Shown here: in pieces, positions 26,201 to 32,650 of the stretch
Position numbering within the stretch: position 1 is the first letter of the stretch
Layout of the letters: each line of letters begins with the position of its first letter
Assembly: GCA_023213315.1 (NCBI GenBank)
Contig: JAKCPI010026472.1
Location: 62,001-126,000 of the forward strand
Direction: 5' to 3'
DNA: 64,000 nucleotides
From: Euborellia annulipes
Taxonomy: Eukaryota; Arthropoda; Insecta; Dermaptera; Anisolabididae
Notes under the pieces: generated by a model
Told to the model about the DNA's origin: nothing
What the model saw: only the letters and a program-made list of their open reading frames with translations
The model's database searches: none
Program-made: the position numbers and the translations under genes

Positions 26201-29200
26201 TGTCCTGTCACAATATTTATTCTCTGATAATTTATTACTAGACAAGAAATAATTTTTACTTATTTTTTCGTCTCGACCTTCAAACTAATAATAGAAAATA
26301 AAATTTTGTAAAATGGAGTGTGGTTTTTAGAAATATTACAATTAAAAGAAAATTCATTATACTATTTTAAATTGAAAGTAGTTTTTAACAAAATCTATTT
26401 TTTGTCGACGTTGAAAGTATTTTTTTTTTAAATAAATTTTTCTCGCTTGGGACGGGACCCCGCTATGAGAAGCCAATGTCTTCTCCCTGAGTCACGGGCA
26501 TATTAAAAGTATTTGAATATTTTTCTCAATTTTAGAGCAAAGAAAAGGGATAAGGCGGGGGGGGGAAAAAAAATTCATCACATATCCTGTACTCAACATA
26601 GAAATTGAAAATAAATTGTCTTTCCCATCCTTCCAATCACATTTTAGTTCAGAAAAGTTGTTCCTGGGGAGATAGGCAACTCGAATAACCCCTCACAACC
26701 ATAATCTTTATAGAATTGTTTTTTAATTATTTTTTTTTCGGCCCATGGCTCCAAGCCAAACTAACTGAGTTTATGTTCTAAAAAAGCTCAGGAGAATTAA
26801 AAAGTGAGTTGGTCATTTCCGTTGCCTACCTTCCAGCAATAAAGTTATGGAAAGAGACAACAGAAATTAAATATTTTTTGTTATCTCTTTCCACAACCTT
26901 TATCTTATATATCATAGGGCATAAACGAATATAAACGATCATTTTATCAAACAAAGCGAATATGATTTATCATTAATTCATTTTAATTTAACTTTTAGCA
27001 AAAAAAAATTTGGAGTTTCTGATCGCTCACCACATAACTTTCTCTGTCAGTGTGTGTGGGTCTGTTGATTTACAGGAACAAATTATCTACTTCAATATTT
27101 CTTTTTTAGATTCTCTTTAAAATGTATGTTCTTATTTTGAGCTCAAAATTGTTTGAAGCACCCTTTACTCTTGTACTTTTTTTTTTTAACACTTTATCCC
27201 AGACACACTCACACACACACATGAAAACACTCTTTTCGGCAACTCAGGCCATATAAGACTTTTTTTTTTCTTAAAAAACATTTACACTCTTTTCTCATTC
27301 ACACTCACACAGTCTTTTCGGCAGTTTAGGCCATATAAGACTTACGATAAGCTTAGCACACAATTCTCAATTACGGAAGGTAAGAGAAGGTTGTGTGCTG
27401 TGCGACCAGTCACACCAGTTTTTTTTTTAAAGATAAATCTAAAATCTCTTTTTAATAATTATGGATAATTGGGAATATTATTAATAATACATACCAAAGT
27501 ACCGTGCAATAAAACAAAAGAAATGATGGGAACGAATCCTTTTTCTAATGTGAATTAAAGAGGGATCAATTAGAGATAATTAAATATACTGTCTTGTGTT
27601 TTTGATGATGCAAAAGATTGTTTCTAAACGGATGTTGTTTTTTTTTTTTTTTTTTTTTTTCTGTAAATTTATTTAGATTCCTCTTTTCCGCCTTCCAGAT
27701 TTTTTTGTTAATATTTATTTTTAAAGCTTCTTTATTTATTTTATCTTTCTAGTTTCACTAGGGACCAGAATATAGATTTACTGTTAAATTAATATTTACT
27801 TTTTATTATTACACTTAATGTCTAATAATGTTTAAGAAATTTATGAGAAAAAACACTTTCATTTAGTTTAAACATGTATAATGTATAATGCATATTTTTT
27901 TCATTAAACTAATAGGAAGAGTTGAAAGAAAATAAATATTTAAACTTTTTGGTGCCGGGGTATTGAAGCTATTCCTGGGTATTTGGTTAGGGCTGACTCC
28001 AAAAAGGTCATCAGTTTTGTCCCAAATTTTAATAGAAAAAGTGCTCTAAAGCGGCTTTAATTTTGAATTAGCTATATTTTTTTAAAGAAGTTATCCCTTG
28101 GAAATATGCAGATAGTTGAAATACTTAGAAATATCAAGCAAGTTTCAGTCCATTCGGAGGTGATTTTAGTGGTGCAAAACACTGGAATTTTTTCCATTTT
28201 TATTTTAAATTTGGACCCCTAATACAATTTTTTTCCATCCCTGTATGCAAAAAACAAATATTATATACTTCTTTAGCTTTTCAAAAATTATTCATTCGTG
28301 AAAATCTGATAATTATTAACGAAACAGTTATTATTAGTCTGGTAAAAAAAAAAATACTTTGACTGCCTATCTTTTAGGCGCTTTGCTTTCTTCTTCCAAC
28401 AGTATAGTTTAACTTATAACTATTATATATATTTTTTTAAAACTATTTTTTTTTGTATATAATTTCGTTAATTATTAACAGATCTTCACGAATGAGTGAT
28501 TTTTAAAATAAAAATAAAAAATTTTTTTTTCAACGCTTTTATTTAAAATGAACCAAAAAGATGGAAATATTAATAATTTCGTTATTGTTGTGAAAATTTA
28601 TGATTTTATTTAATATAAAAGCCAGTGACGTTCATTAGCAAGGAATTAATTAGAAGTCTATTTCTTAGAATAGAAAGATTTTAAGTATATTTCTATATAT
28701 GAGCTCTCCACGCTTTTATTTTAAGTCACAATTATTCAACAATTTTAACATTATTTCCCCCTTTTTACATTTTAAATAAAAGCTTTGAACGTCCCCCGGT
28801 AGTCATCGATATATTAATAAATAAATATATATAGGCCCTATTATATATTCAAACCCCTAATCGCTCAGCCGGCGAAAAGAGCAAATTAAAAAAAAAAAAT
28901 AAATTTTTAAAATATCATTTTTATATAATATTATATACTATACTTTCTTTTATCTATATATGCAATAGAAAGTATTGCGATCACATGTCGAGTTTTTGAT
29001 GGAATTCGATTTGAAGGTTCCAAAAAAGTTGGATAGCAAATATATTGTATTCCTCTGGGTGAGAGTGTTGCCTATTTTAAAGGCGAAATATTCATATCTT
29101 TTCGGATTGCTATGACTCCAACCAAAACTATTGGAATTTCACAATTTGCATTAAAAATGTTGGATGAATGAGTTATATTAAGCTATTGAATTAGAAGTTT

Positions 29201-31103
29201 TTTCTGCATCTATTCTTTTGAATTCAAAATTTTTTTTTTTTCATTTAACAATTAGGAGAAACTTTTCTCTTTTTTTTTTCCTCAGGTTTTATTTATCACG
29301 TACTTATTTTATTTTTTTTTTTTTCGTTTTTGAGAAAAATCAGAGACAATAGGTCGGGAAAGTTGTCTTCCAGAGCAGAGCATGTCCTCAACGACTGTTA
29401 TGCATAATGATCAACTTTTTATGCTACCCTATGTCTAATATAACTGTTTCGAAAGAATTCTTTTACGAAATTTTGATCGATGTCTGGACTAGTCAATTGT
29501 CCGTTTTTTGATATTCATTTATTCGAAAATTTCCACTATTATCTCTGTTTGTATTTGATGCGCTCATTAAGAAATCTCGAATTTTTTTTTTTAATTGACT
29601 TCGGTAGAAAACAATAGCTAGGAACAGCCTTCTCTTTTCTCTTTTTTTTCGTTATCAAATGTATTTATCAGAAATTAATCAATTTAAACAAGCGATATTT
29701 GTTTAGATAGCTACTTACCACAGAAGGGCATTTCGCCTATCCAAGTGCCTTTTGAGGAACAAACCAGCTCTGAAGATCTGAAATTAACAAACAATAGTTT
29801 AGAGATATATATTCAATATGCCTCCACCAAGGGCGGATTCAAGGGGGGTCAAAGGGGCTAATTACTTTCCCCTCCCTCGAGGGAATTATATTTTATTTTT
29901 AATATAAAATTTAAAAATTAATACTTCGAAATTTGATTTGTATTTATATGCTGGTAAACAAGTACAGAATGCACCTTTAAATTACCGAATGTAAGAAAAA
30001 ATTGTGTACTGTGCGACCAGTCACACCAGATCCCCCCCCCCCCCCCTCGAAAAACTTCACTGGATCCGCTCTTGGCCCCCACCAAATGAGAGAGAGATTA
30101 GCAATATTGATAACTTTAAAAGACAAGGGGTGTGGGTTCAAATCCCAAGCATCCGATGAAAATTTATCTAAATTCCAATTTGTTATAATTAAATATTCGT
30201 AAATAAACATAAAATCGTTTATGTCGAGGAGTTAAAATTTTTTTTAAACACATACTTTTTTCACACACGCCTACACACAGTCTTCTCGGCAACTGAGGCC
30301 ATATAAGACTTAACGATACTCATTATTTATTAATATATATAATTGGGGGTCCAGGCATATTTATTGGGATCTAAAACTTAAATAAAATAATCGACTCTCT
30401 GGGATCCGAACCCGCGACCCTTGGTATAGAAGGTCATCACTCTAGCACCTACACCAAGGCCCGAGGGCCTTAAAATGCAAGATGTCCGTTAGAATATTCA
30501 TAAAATGAAAAAGCTAATTTTTATGGTTATTTCAAATCAATAAACTTAATATTAATTTAATTTTTCATGAGGTCTATACGTTGTAGAACTTCCATAAATA
30601 AACTAAATTATAAAAAAAAAATAAGTTATACAATTAAATACTTATTAATTCATATACCCGAAAAAATAAGGGTGTGCCGCCGGGAGTCGAACCACGGATC
30701 CTCCAATTTGTACTCGGAGTGCCCCTCATCCTTATTTTTTCGGGTATATGAATTAATAAATATTTAATTGTATAAATTTTTGTTTCGCGGCTCGCATACG
30801 CGATATATAGTAATAATCTTAAATATTATACCTATATAATTTCTTATTTATTACAAAAAAAAAGGAAATATAAGTATATTATTTTGCGTTAATAGCTATT
30901 TTGAAATTAGAAATTAAGCATTAGATTGATTTTTATTATATTTAAATCGAGTCTTTCAAATACTAACCCAAATAATTCGTATCCGTCATCGCAAACAAAT
31001 TTGGCTTTTGTATCGACATTTAAACTATTTGTAGGTGTCAAAGTGACCCGAGCATTGGTAGGAACTGCAGGATGTCCACAAACAACTGGATCGGCTTTTA
31101 AAG
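4979..31103 (-). CDS. fw: Furrowed homologue: CCP, FTP, C-type lectin, 10 CCP, TM
   Basis: Seventeen minus-strand exons (31103-30964, 29776-29719, 18190-17981, 16690-16595, 16518-16396, 15192-14899, 14154-14005, 13921-13727, 12849-12316, 11285-11112, 9736-9557, 9482-9240, 9172-8993, 8007-7828, 6607-6428, 6354-6246, 5249-4979) keep one frame for about 1,104 codons. Domains in order: one CCP module (split over two exons), an FTP-type F5/8C domain, a C-type lectin domain, ten CCPs, a helix LSIGIACGVVLFLLLILGLI, and a tail of about 90 residues. This is the architecture of Drosophila Furrowed, a selectin-like cell-surface adhesion protein linked to planar polarity. Introns between modules are phase 1. 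The tail has tyrosines in SYATL, NVYENI and TYDSPYAEP and ends TVTINGVAVR. The signal-peptide exon is not certain (see findings). The longest internal intron is about 11.5 kb. Confidence 0.93.
5443..5842. mobile_element. TTAA-flanked MITE in fw intron
   Basis: Ends are GTTGCGCGTCTCG and the complement of GGTGCGCGTCTCG. They are flanked by TTAA on both sides (5443-5446, 5839-5842), the target preferred by piggyBac-type transposases. About 390 bp, no coding capacity. Confidence 0.65.
6246..6354 (-). CDS. fw: fw exon: transmembrane helix
   Basis: 109 bases encoding a short linker AGETSEPQN, then about 22 hydrophobic residues (SIGIACGVVLFLLLILGLIY) and arginines at the inner face. Entry is phase 1, exit phase 2. 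Confidence 0.92.
6428..6607 (-). CDS. fw: fw exon: CCP module 11, membrane-proximal
   Basis: 180 bases: VDCGHPGSIENGRV, YHCIPQFERIG, CLETGQWSGEEPRC. Last module before the transmembrane exon. Confidence 0.94.
6672..6970. mobile_element. Small inverted-repeat element in fw intron
   Basis: Bounded by TCCTTATTTTTCA and its complement. ATGAGCGATTT occurs near both ends. Interior is GC-richer and non-coding. Confidence 0.55.
7142..7312 (+). mobile_element. tRNA-headed SINE, tail type A
   Basis: A-box-like GTGGCTCAGGGCTACAG, B-box GGTTCGCATCC, then the tail GGCTACCAAT and GCCGAAAAAGACCTT. The same tail is on the copy at 55274-55424. Confidence 0.7.
7575..7675 (+). mobile_element. tRNA-headed SINE fragment
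   Basis: A-box GTGGCTAATCGGATAAGC and B-box GGGTTTAAATCCC, similar to the head at 2285-2360. Body truncated. Confidence 0.5.
7828..8007 (-). CDS. fw: fw exon: CCP module 10
   Basis: 180 bases: IRCSDPDIGTGVIV, YYSCAKGGEMQEG, ECTPSGAWNGSVPYC. The donor is GTACGT. Confidence 0.93.
8132..8952. mobile_element. Inverted-repeat element with ~290-bp arms, fw intron
   Basis: Arms 8132-8420 and about 8665-8952 are reverse complements. Shared blocks include CTCCTAAAAGTTGCCTT, TTAGCTAAA and ATTTTAACCTCGATGAG. The 240-bp centre is unique. Both arms carry GGCCGAA-type ends. Confidence 0.75.
8993..9172 (-). CDS. fw: fw exon: CCP module 9
   Basis: 180 bases: VDCGVPEAPLRGKY, YECEAHFKLEG, LCLENGTWSSETPSC. 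Its donor (GTATTT) is only about 40 bases from the end of a large inverted-repeat element. Confidence 0.93.
9240..9482 (-). CDS. fw: fw exon: CCP module 8, long form
   Basis: 243 bases, about 20 residues longer than its neighbours. The extra length lies between IRCVEPQLTEHAI and YRCERGYRVVG, so one loop is expanded. The rest is a normal CCP ending GHWTGQVPTC. Confidence 0.93.
9557..9736 (-). CDS. fw: fw exon: CCP module 7
   Basis: 180 bases encoding IDCGKVSPMLYG, YSCTKHYRLSG and CEESGQWSGETPKC. Confidence 0.94.
10047..10210. mobile_element. Short inverted-repeat element with CGAAACGTTG core
   Basis: Arms near 10047-10085 and 10171-10208 pair (ACCACATTTTTGTAT). The centre has TTGAGAACGGCTGC, GCAG and CGAAACGTTG. 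TGCAC (10108-10112) can pair with GTGCA downstream. It resembles the hammerhead-like cores elsewhere but its first box is off-consensus. Confidence 0.55.
10213..10483 (-). mobile_element. tRNA-headed SINE, tail type B
   Basis: On minus: GCCCTTGGGCTTAGTGTAG head, a B-box, then CAGGCAGTCCGATGATTTTA, CCATTTGGTAT and a tail rich in GTGAGTGTGAATG. Same family as 30245-30468, 62705-62942 and 63330-63553. Confidence 0.75.
10486..10985. mobile_element. Inverted-repeat element carrying a retroposon insert
   Basis: Outer arms share TGGCGAAAGTCCGAAA and its complement TTCGGACTTTCGCCA, each near a GATGCTGAG/CTCAGCAG block. The retroposon at 10566-10814 landed inside. Confidence 0.6.
10566..10814 (+). 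mobile_element. Retroposon family R1, copy 1
   Basis: Starts TTGCTCAGGGGCCCAC, continues with GTGGGTACGTGAATGGCGAC and GGCGTCAGACCGTGCGACGG, and ends in a GAAGAAGAAG tail. It is flanked by a perfect 13-bp duplication, ACATATACATTTA (10553-10565, 10815-10827). No tRNA A/B boxes recognised. Confidence 0.8.
11112..11285 (-). CDS. fw: fw exon: CCP module 6
   Basis: 174 bases encoding one CCP: TTCEEPEVPTGGYVV, FHCDPGHALRG, STCMPNGEWSQEMPEC. Phase 1 on both sides. Confidence 0.93.
11366..12010 (-). mobile_element. Hairpin-ended element HP, copy 1
   Basis: Minus-oriented member of the ~650-bp HP family. The hairpin end (AATCTGGTGTGAC, ACTTTCTCTTACC) is at 11366-11460. The middle has AAAGTACTAGTACTTT and GTACATCAGTAAAGTAC. 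The other end is a TACTTTCTCTC/TATATA stretch. Confidence 0.75.
12316..12849 (-). CDS. fw: fw exon: CCP modules 3, 4 and 5
   Basis: 534 bases encode three complete CCPs without an intron (starts near VDCGPLGDL, WCPEPDKIEGG and VDCGAPALPD). It is the only multi-module exon in the gene, so two introns have been lost here or were never gained. Confidence 0.94.
13135..13445. mobile_element. Inverted-repeat element with CTGAAGA/GAAAC core, fw intron
   Basis: Arms pair through TTATAAGTTGACT, TTTCGTC and CGGTCGAAA. The centre contains CTGAAGA (13324-13330) and GAAAC (13343-13347). Confidence 0.65.
13727..13921 (-). CDS. fw: fw exon: CCP module 2
   Basis: 195 bases encoding one CCP: TTCGSPDKLEN, YKCPAGHRLVG, RTCQEDGSWAGRAPTC. 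Four cysteines and the Trp are in place. First of ten CCPs after the lectin domain. Confidence 0.94.
14005..14154 (-). CDS. fw: fw exon: calcium-site half of C-type lectin domain
   Basis: 150 bases. Contains QPNNYNGEQNCVVL, WFWNDVGC and LHWICQH. WND is the calcium ligand motif. The first motif reads QPN, between the EPN of mannose-type and QPD of galactose-type lectins, so specificity cannot be read directly. Confidence 0.94.
14213..14528. mobile_element. MITE with 68-bp terminal inverted repeats, fw intron
   Basis: AGCTGGCGACAAAAATGGGC at the left end is matched by its complement at 14509-14528. Pairing continues through AATAGGTTGCATTTTAGTG. It lies between the two C-type lectin exons. Confidence 0.75.
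14549..14850. mobile_element. Inverted-repeat element with minus-strand hammerhead-like core
   Basis: Arms match through CCAAAATATGTGTTG, AAGTTTACTTC and TATTTAACGATGACT. Minus strand 14706-14677 holds CTGATGA, a GGTCT/AGACC stem and GAAAC. It lies directly after the preceding MITE. Confidence 0.7.
14899..15192 (-). CDS. fw: fw exon: first part of C-type lectin domain
   Basis: 294 bases. Carries GGHCYEI, a Cys in ARAYCKRAEGGDLV, FILGQLER and LVWIGAQRD, then WRWVDG. These are the N-terminal landmarks of the long-form C-type lectin fold. Confidence 0.93.
15690..16350 (+). mobile_element. HP-family element, diverged copy
   Basis: Shares AAGCTTTTGAACAAA, TTTACTGATGTACTTTTTCA and the end CTCGACACAAAAA with other HP copies, but with many changes and repeated blocks. 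The terminal hairpin is missing. Confidence 0.55.
16396..16518 (-). CDS. fw: fw exon: end of FTP domain
   Basis: 123 bases. Encodes a Cys-containing segment TFLCARALIGQHVFLQL and the closing strand LSLCEVQVFA, the usual LCEVEV end of FTP domains. Confidence 0.92.
16595..16690 (-). CDS. fw: fw exon: middle of FTP domain
   Basis: 96 bases, phase 1 on both sides. It encodes LQDVEIRVGNSS and PLCAWFPG, the family's VEIRVG strand and the cysteine that follows it. Confidence 0.9.
17110..17750 (+). pseudogene. Decayed non-LTR retrotransposon: RT C-terminus and 3' tail
   Basis: Plus-strand conceptual reading from about 17223 gives YKAQIRPCLEYGSHLWRGAS, then LDAIKRRAM. This is the familiar segment after the reverse-transcriptase domain of Jockey/CR1-like LINEs. 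Upstream KRYFLPNN needs one frameshift to join it. In-frame stops follow SPHHYSH and again downstream. It sits in fw intron DNA on the opposite strand to fw. Clade assignment is from memory. Confidence 0.75.
17981..18190 (-). CDS. fw: fw exon: first part of FTP (F5/8C) domain
   Basis: 210 bases between TTTTAG and GTAAGT. Diagnostic FTP features: NVALRRPTNQS at the start, a DG pair, PWWQVDLLKPYSVRAVRV, and RGCC with the adjacent-cysteine disulphide of the fucolectin/tachylectin-4 family. FTP domains bind fucosylated glycans in some relatives; binding here is inference. Confidence 0.93.
18333..18575 (+). mobile_element. Retroposon family R1, copy 2
   Basis: TTGCTCAGGGGCCCTC start, GTGGGTACGTGGATGGCGAC, GGCGTCAGACCGTGCGACGG, and a GAAGAAGAAGAAG tail. 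No clear target duplication seen. Confidence 0.75.
19439..19937 (-). pseudogene. Possible decayed coding segment, unidentified
   Basis: Minus 19937-19681 is open for 84 codons after a TCTTAATAG acceptor-like site, which is long for this base composition. It reads as a charged, low-hydrophobicity stretch (LNSPESFENYLPDNENPE). After a stop, another open stretch (WVPQEHITQIDLEINKIE) runs to a GTAAGC donor-like site at 19438. Between them three in-frame TGA codons interrupt SPNQLNIPFI and later blocks, vaguely like an LTR-retrotransposon integrase N-terminus. I do not recognise it firmly. Confidence 0.3.
20935..21290 (+). repeat. Diverged interspersed repeat, pair member
   Basis: Shares CAGATTTTCACGAATGA, TTTTTTGC, GGGATGG and a TTTTAGAGCAC block with 27995-28340, which is inverted. 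A third fragment is at 28455-28505. Likely an old transposon family. Confidence 0.6.
22887..23172. mobile_element. MITE with CACACAGCACAAAATATTGC ends
   Basis: 21-base inverted ends. The interior is built of many AATATTGC/GCAATATT variants, so the whole element can fold on itself. The flanks share GTATA. Confidence 0.75.
23716..23945. mobile_element. Inverted-repeat element with GACCGAAACGTCGC core
   Basis: Both arms carry GCATAGTCGACCGAAACGTC in opposite orientation, plus GATGG. AGC before the core can pair with GCT after it, as in the hammerhead-like cores, but the first box reads ATGAAGA or ATGGAGA. Confidence 0.65.
25200..25332 (-). repeat. C-rich repeat, inverted relative of 54600-54720
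   Basis: Shares TTTATAAAAATCAGAGCC, a run of C and CAATGA with the plus-strand copy at 54.6 kb. Confidence 0.6.
25393..25600. mobile_element. MITE with ~40-bp terminal inverted repeats
   Basis: GAGCGCCACAATTAAGTCCC at the left end and its complement at the right, continuing through TGATAGCTTTA. 208 bp, AT-rich centre. Confidence 0.8.
26105..26232. repeat. Inverted repeat, ~128 bp
   Basis: TTATCAGA, AATAAATATT and AGGACATAAACGAC are mirrored by GTCGTTTATGTCCT, AATATTTATT and TCTGATAA. Confidence 0.7.
27187..27430 (-). mobile_element. SINE type-B tail fragments and HP hairpin half
   Basis: Two successive SINE tail pieces (CTTTTCGGCAACTCAGGCCA and a near copy) followed by TTGTGTGCTGTGCGACCAGT, half of the HP hairpin. 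Nested debris. Confidence 0.55.
27995..28340 (-). repeat. Diverged interspersed repeat, inverted pair member
   Basis: Reverse-complement relative of 20935-21290, with similar block order and many indels. Confidence 0.6.
29719..29776 (-). CDS. fw: fw visible exon 2: second half of N-terminal CCP
   Basis: 58 bases between TTTCAG and GTAAGT, encoding CSSKGTWIGEMPFC, the C-terminal half of a CCP with its conserved Trp and final Cys. It ends in phase 1 like the other module junctions. Confidence 0.82.
29826..30078. mobile_element. MITE family Q, copy 1, beside fw visible exon 2
   Basis: Ends CCAAGGGCGGATTCA and TGGATCCGCTCTTGG, with the shared interior TTGATTTGTATTTATAT and an HP hairpin half. 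Same as 37846-38106. It begins only about 50 bases from the exon at 29719-29776. Confidence 0.7.
30245..30468 (-). mobile_element. tRNA-headed SINE, tail type B
   Basis: Minus: GCCCTCGGGCCTTGGTGTAG head, GGGTTCGGATCC B-box, then the AGTCTTATATGGCC tail. Both flanks show TTAAAAT, a possible short duplication. Confidence 0.7.
30620..30780. mobile_element. Inverted repeat enclosing a tRNA-like segment
   Basis: Arms TTAATTCATATACCCGAAAA and complement (about 46 bp) enclose, on minus, a stretch ending in GTGGTTCGACTCCCGG, a T-arm-like B-box. Not a complete tRNA. Confidence 0.6.
30964..31103 (-). CDS. fw: fw visible exon 1: first half of N-terminal CCP
   Basis: Encodes DPVVCGHPAVPTNARV and ends in CDDGYELFGL. 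The acceptor is a long T tract ending TTTTAG. The donor is uncertain. GT at 30963-30962 (phase 0) keeps frame with the next exon start. The stronger-looking GT at 30967-30966 would need an internal acceptor in exon 2 and gives too short a CCP spacing. Confidence 0.8.
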
Positions 31104-32124
31104 CTAAAACAAAAAATAAAAAATAAAAAATTAATCTCATTTATAAAACAGTTATAAAGCTTAATTTAAAATTACCAAATACGAATGATCTCATATGCAT
31201 ATAAATACATATCTATATCATTTGTATATTTAGATATGTTTTAATTTCTGGATGGAATAATGAATAATAAAACATCTAGAGGTTGAAACCTTTGAATTTT
31301 GAGTGAAAATTTTTGTTACTTTGCTTTTATTTATTTATTATAATACTTGGAAAGGGAAAGTAACTAAATAGATTACATATAGGTTTTTTCCCACCCATGG
31401 GGCGCGAAACAATTTTGACCTTAAAGCTACATTTTTTTAATTATAGCCTATAAATTCTAGTTATTTTTAATATTTTCACAGTCCTACATGAAGGATTATT
31501 ACCATAAAATACAAACAACTTTTCTACTTTTTGCAAAATATAATTAAAACCAAAATATTTAATCAATTTACTAAAAATACTTTTAATATTACCATCAAAA
31601 CTTTACTTTCATTTATTATCTTTATCAAAATAGATTAAATTACTAATTTGCGAAATATAATTTATTTGAATACACGCGACAATTTACAAACATTTTCGAA
31701 ATCTTATCTTCTTATAAAATAGAGCGGGGTTTGTTAAGTACCGGTATATTTTGATGACTAATTTTGAATTTCTTTAAGTTTCACCTAATTAAAAATAATA
31801 CATTTAGCAAATGCCTACTAACCCACTAATTTGATAGACATCAATCTATCCGGCTATGTCTCACGAACCATTTCGAATTGATTATAATTTTGTAATGCTG
31901 CTATTAAGCAATGTCAAGCGCGGCGAAAAATCGGGTGGGTGACCCCGAGGAATCACCGTATTGAACATCCTTTGCTATTAGTATAACAATTTAAAACAAA
32001 TATATGCATTAGGGTTATGACTTTTCGACTTTATTTTTCCAAAATGATTTCCTGTAGCACGATTGAATGAACTTTTGCTTATTAATGACTAAAATGACGT
32101 TTATTTCCTGAAAATATTGAAAAT

Positions 32125-32371
32125 ACTGAACGCACACCAATTGAGCAAAAACGTTTTGGGACAAAACGTTTTTGACTAATCGTGCCTAAAACTGTTTTTT
32201 CAACGCAGACCGAGGAGGCAAAACACAATTGAACATGATTCGACATCATTGAACAAAATGTTTTGCTATTGAGCGTTTTGCTCAATCGGTGTGCGTTGGC
32301 ATTGAGCAAAACGTTTTGCTCTTGGACAAAAACTTCCGAAAACTTTTTTGCTTAATTGGTGTGCGTTCAGT
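32125..32371. mobile_element. MITE with ACTGAACGCACACCAATTG ends
   Basis: Perfect-looking ends: ACTGAACGCACACCAATTGA and the complement of ACTGAACGCACACCAATTAA. Internal ACGTTTT/AAAACGT blocks repeat and invert. Confidence 0.8.
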
Positions 32372-32407
32372 CTAATTGTTGAGTTTTAATTAGATTAATT
32401 TGTTCCT

Positions 32408-32650
32408 AATTGGACCCTGTTACGCATTAGTGTGTCAAGCGCCAGCTACCGAGTTTTGATAAAATTAACATTAAAGTTTTTTGTTATATATAATTTTTTT
32501 GTTAATTGTTCAAGTACCGGTAACATTAAATATAAATTTTTTTAGGACATATTTCATAAAAAATACTATTAATTTGAAACAATATTCTGTGCTTAACTCA
32601 ATTTTTAATTTTTTGGCGCTTGACACACTAATGCATAACAGGGTCCAATT
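32408..32650. mobile_element. MITE with AATTGGACCCTGTTA ends, TA-flanked
   Basis: Ends of about 38 bp (AATTGGACCCTGTTA, then GCATTAGTGTGTCAAGCGCC) are inverted. The outermost bases read TA on each side, compatible with a Tc1/mariner-type target. It lies about 35 bp from the preceding MITE. Confidence 0.75.

Larger units (their letters stand above)
18191..29718 (-). other. fw: fw long intron (between CCP1 and FTP exons)
   Basis: About 11.5 kb with no further fw exon recognised. It holds R1 copy 2, a possible decayed coding stretch (19.4-19.9 kb), inverted-repeat elements at 22.9, 23.7, 25.4 and 26.1 kb, paired diverged repeats at 20.9 and 28.0 kb, SINE fragments near 27.2-27.35 kb and long G or T runs. 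The rest is AT-rich and unassigned. Confidence 0.7.

Noticed and set aside
30032..30046. Long C/G runs here and at 3071, 12155, 25120, 32682 and 39987 as G-quadruplex regulators
   Set aside because: They are homopolymer runs at or near transposon ends, prone to slippage and sequencing error; no positional link to genes.
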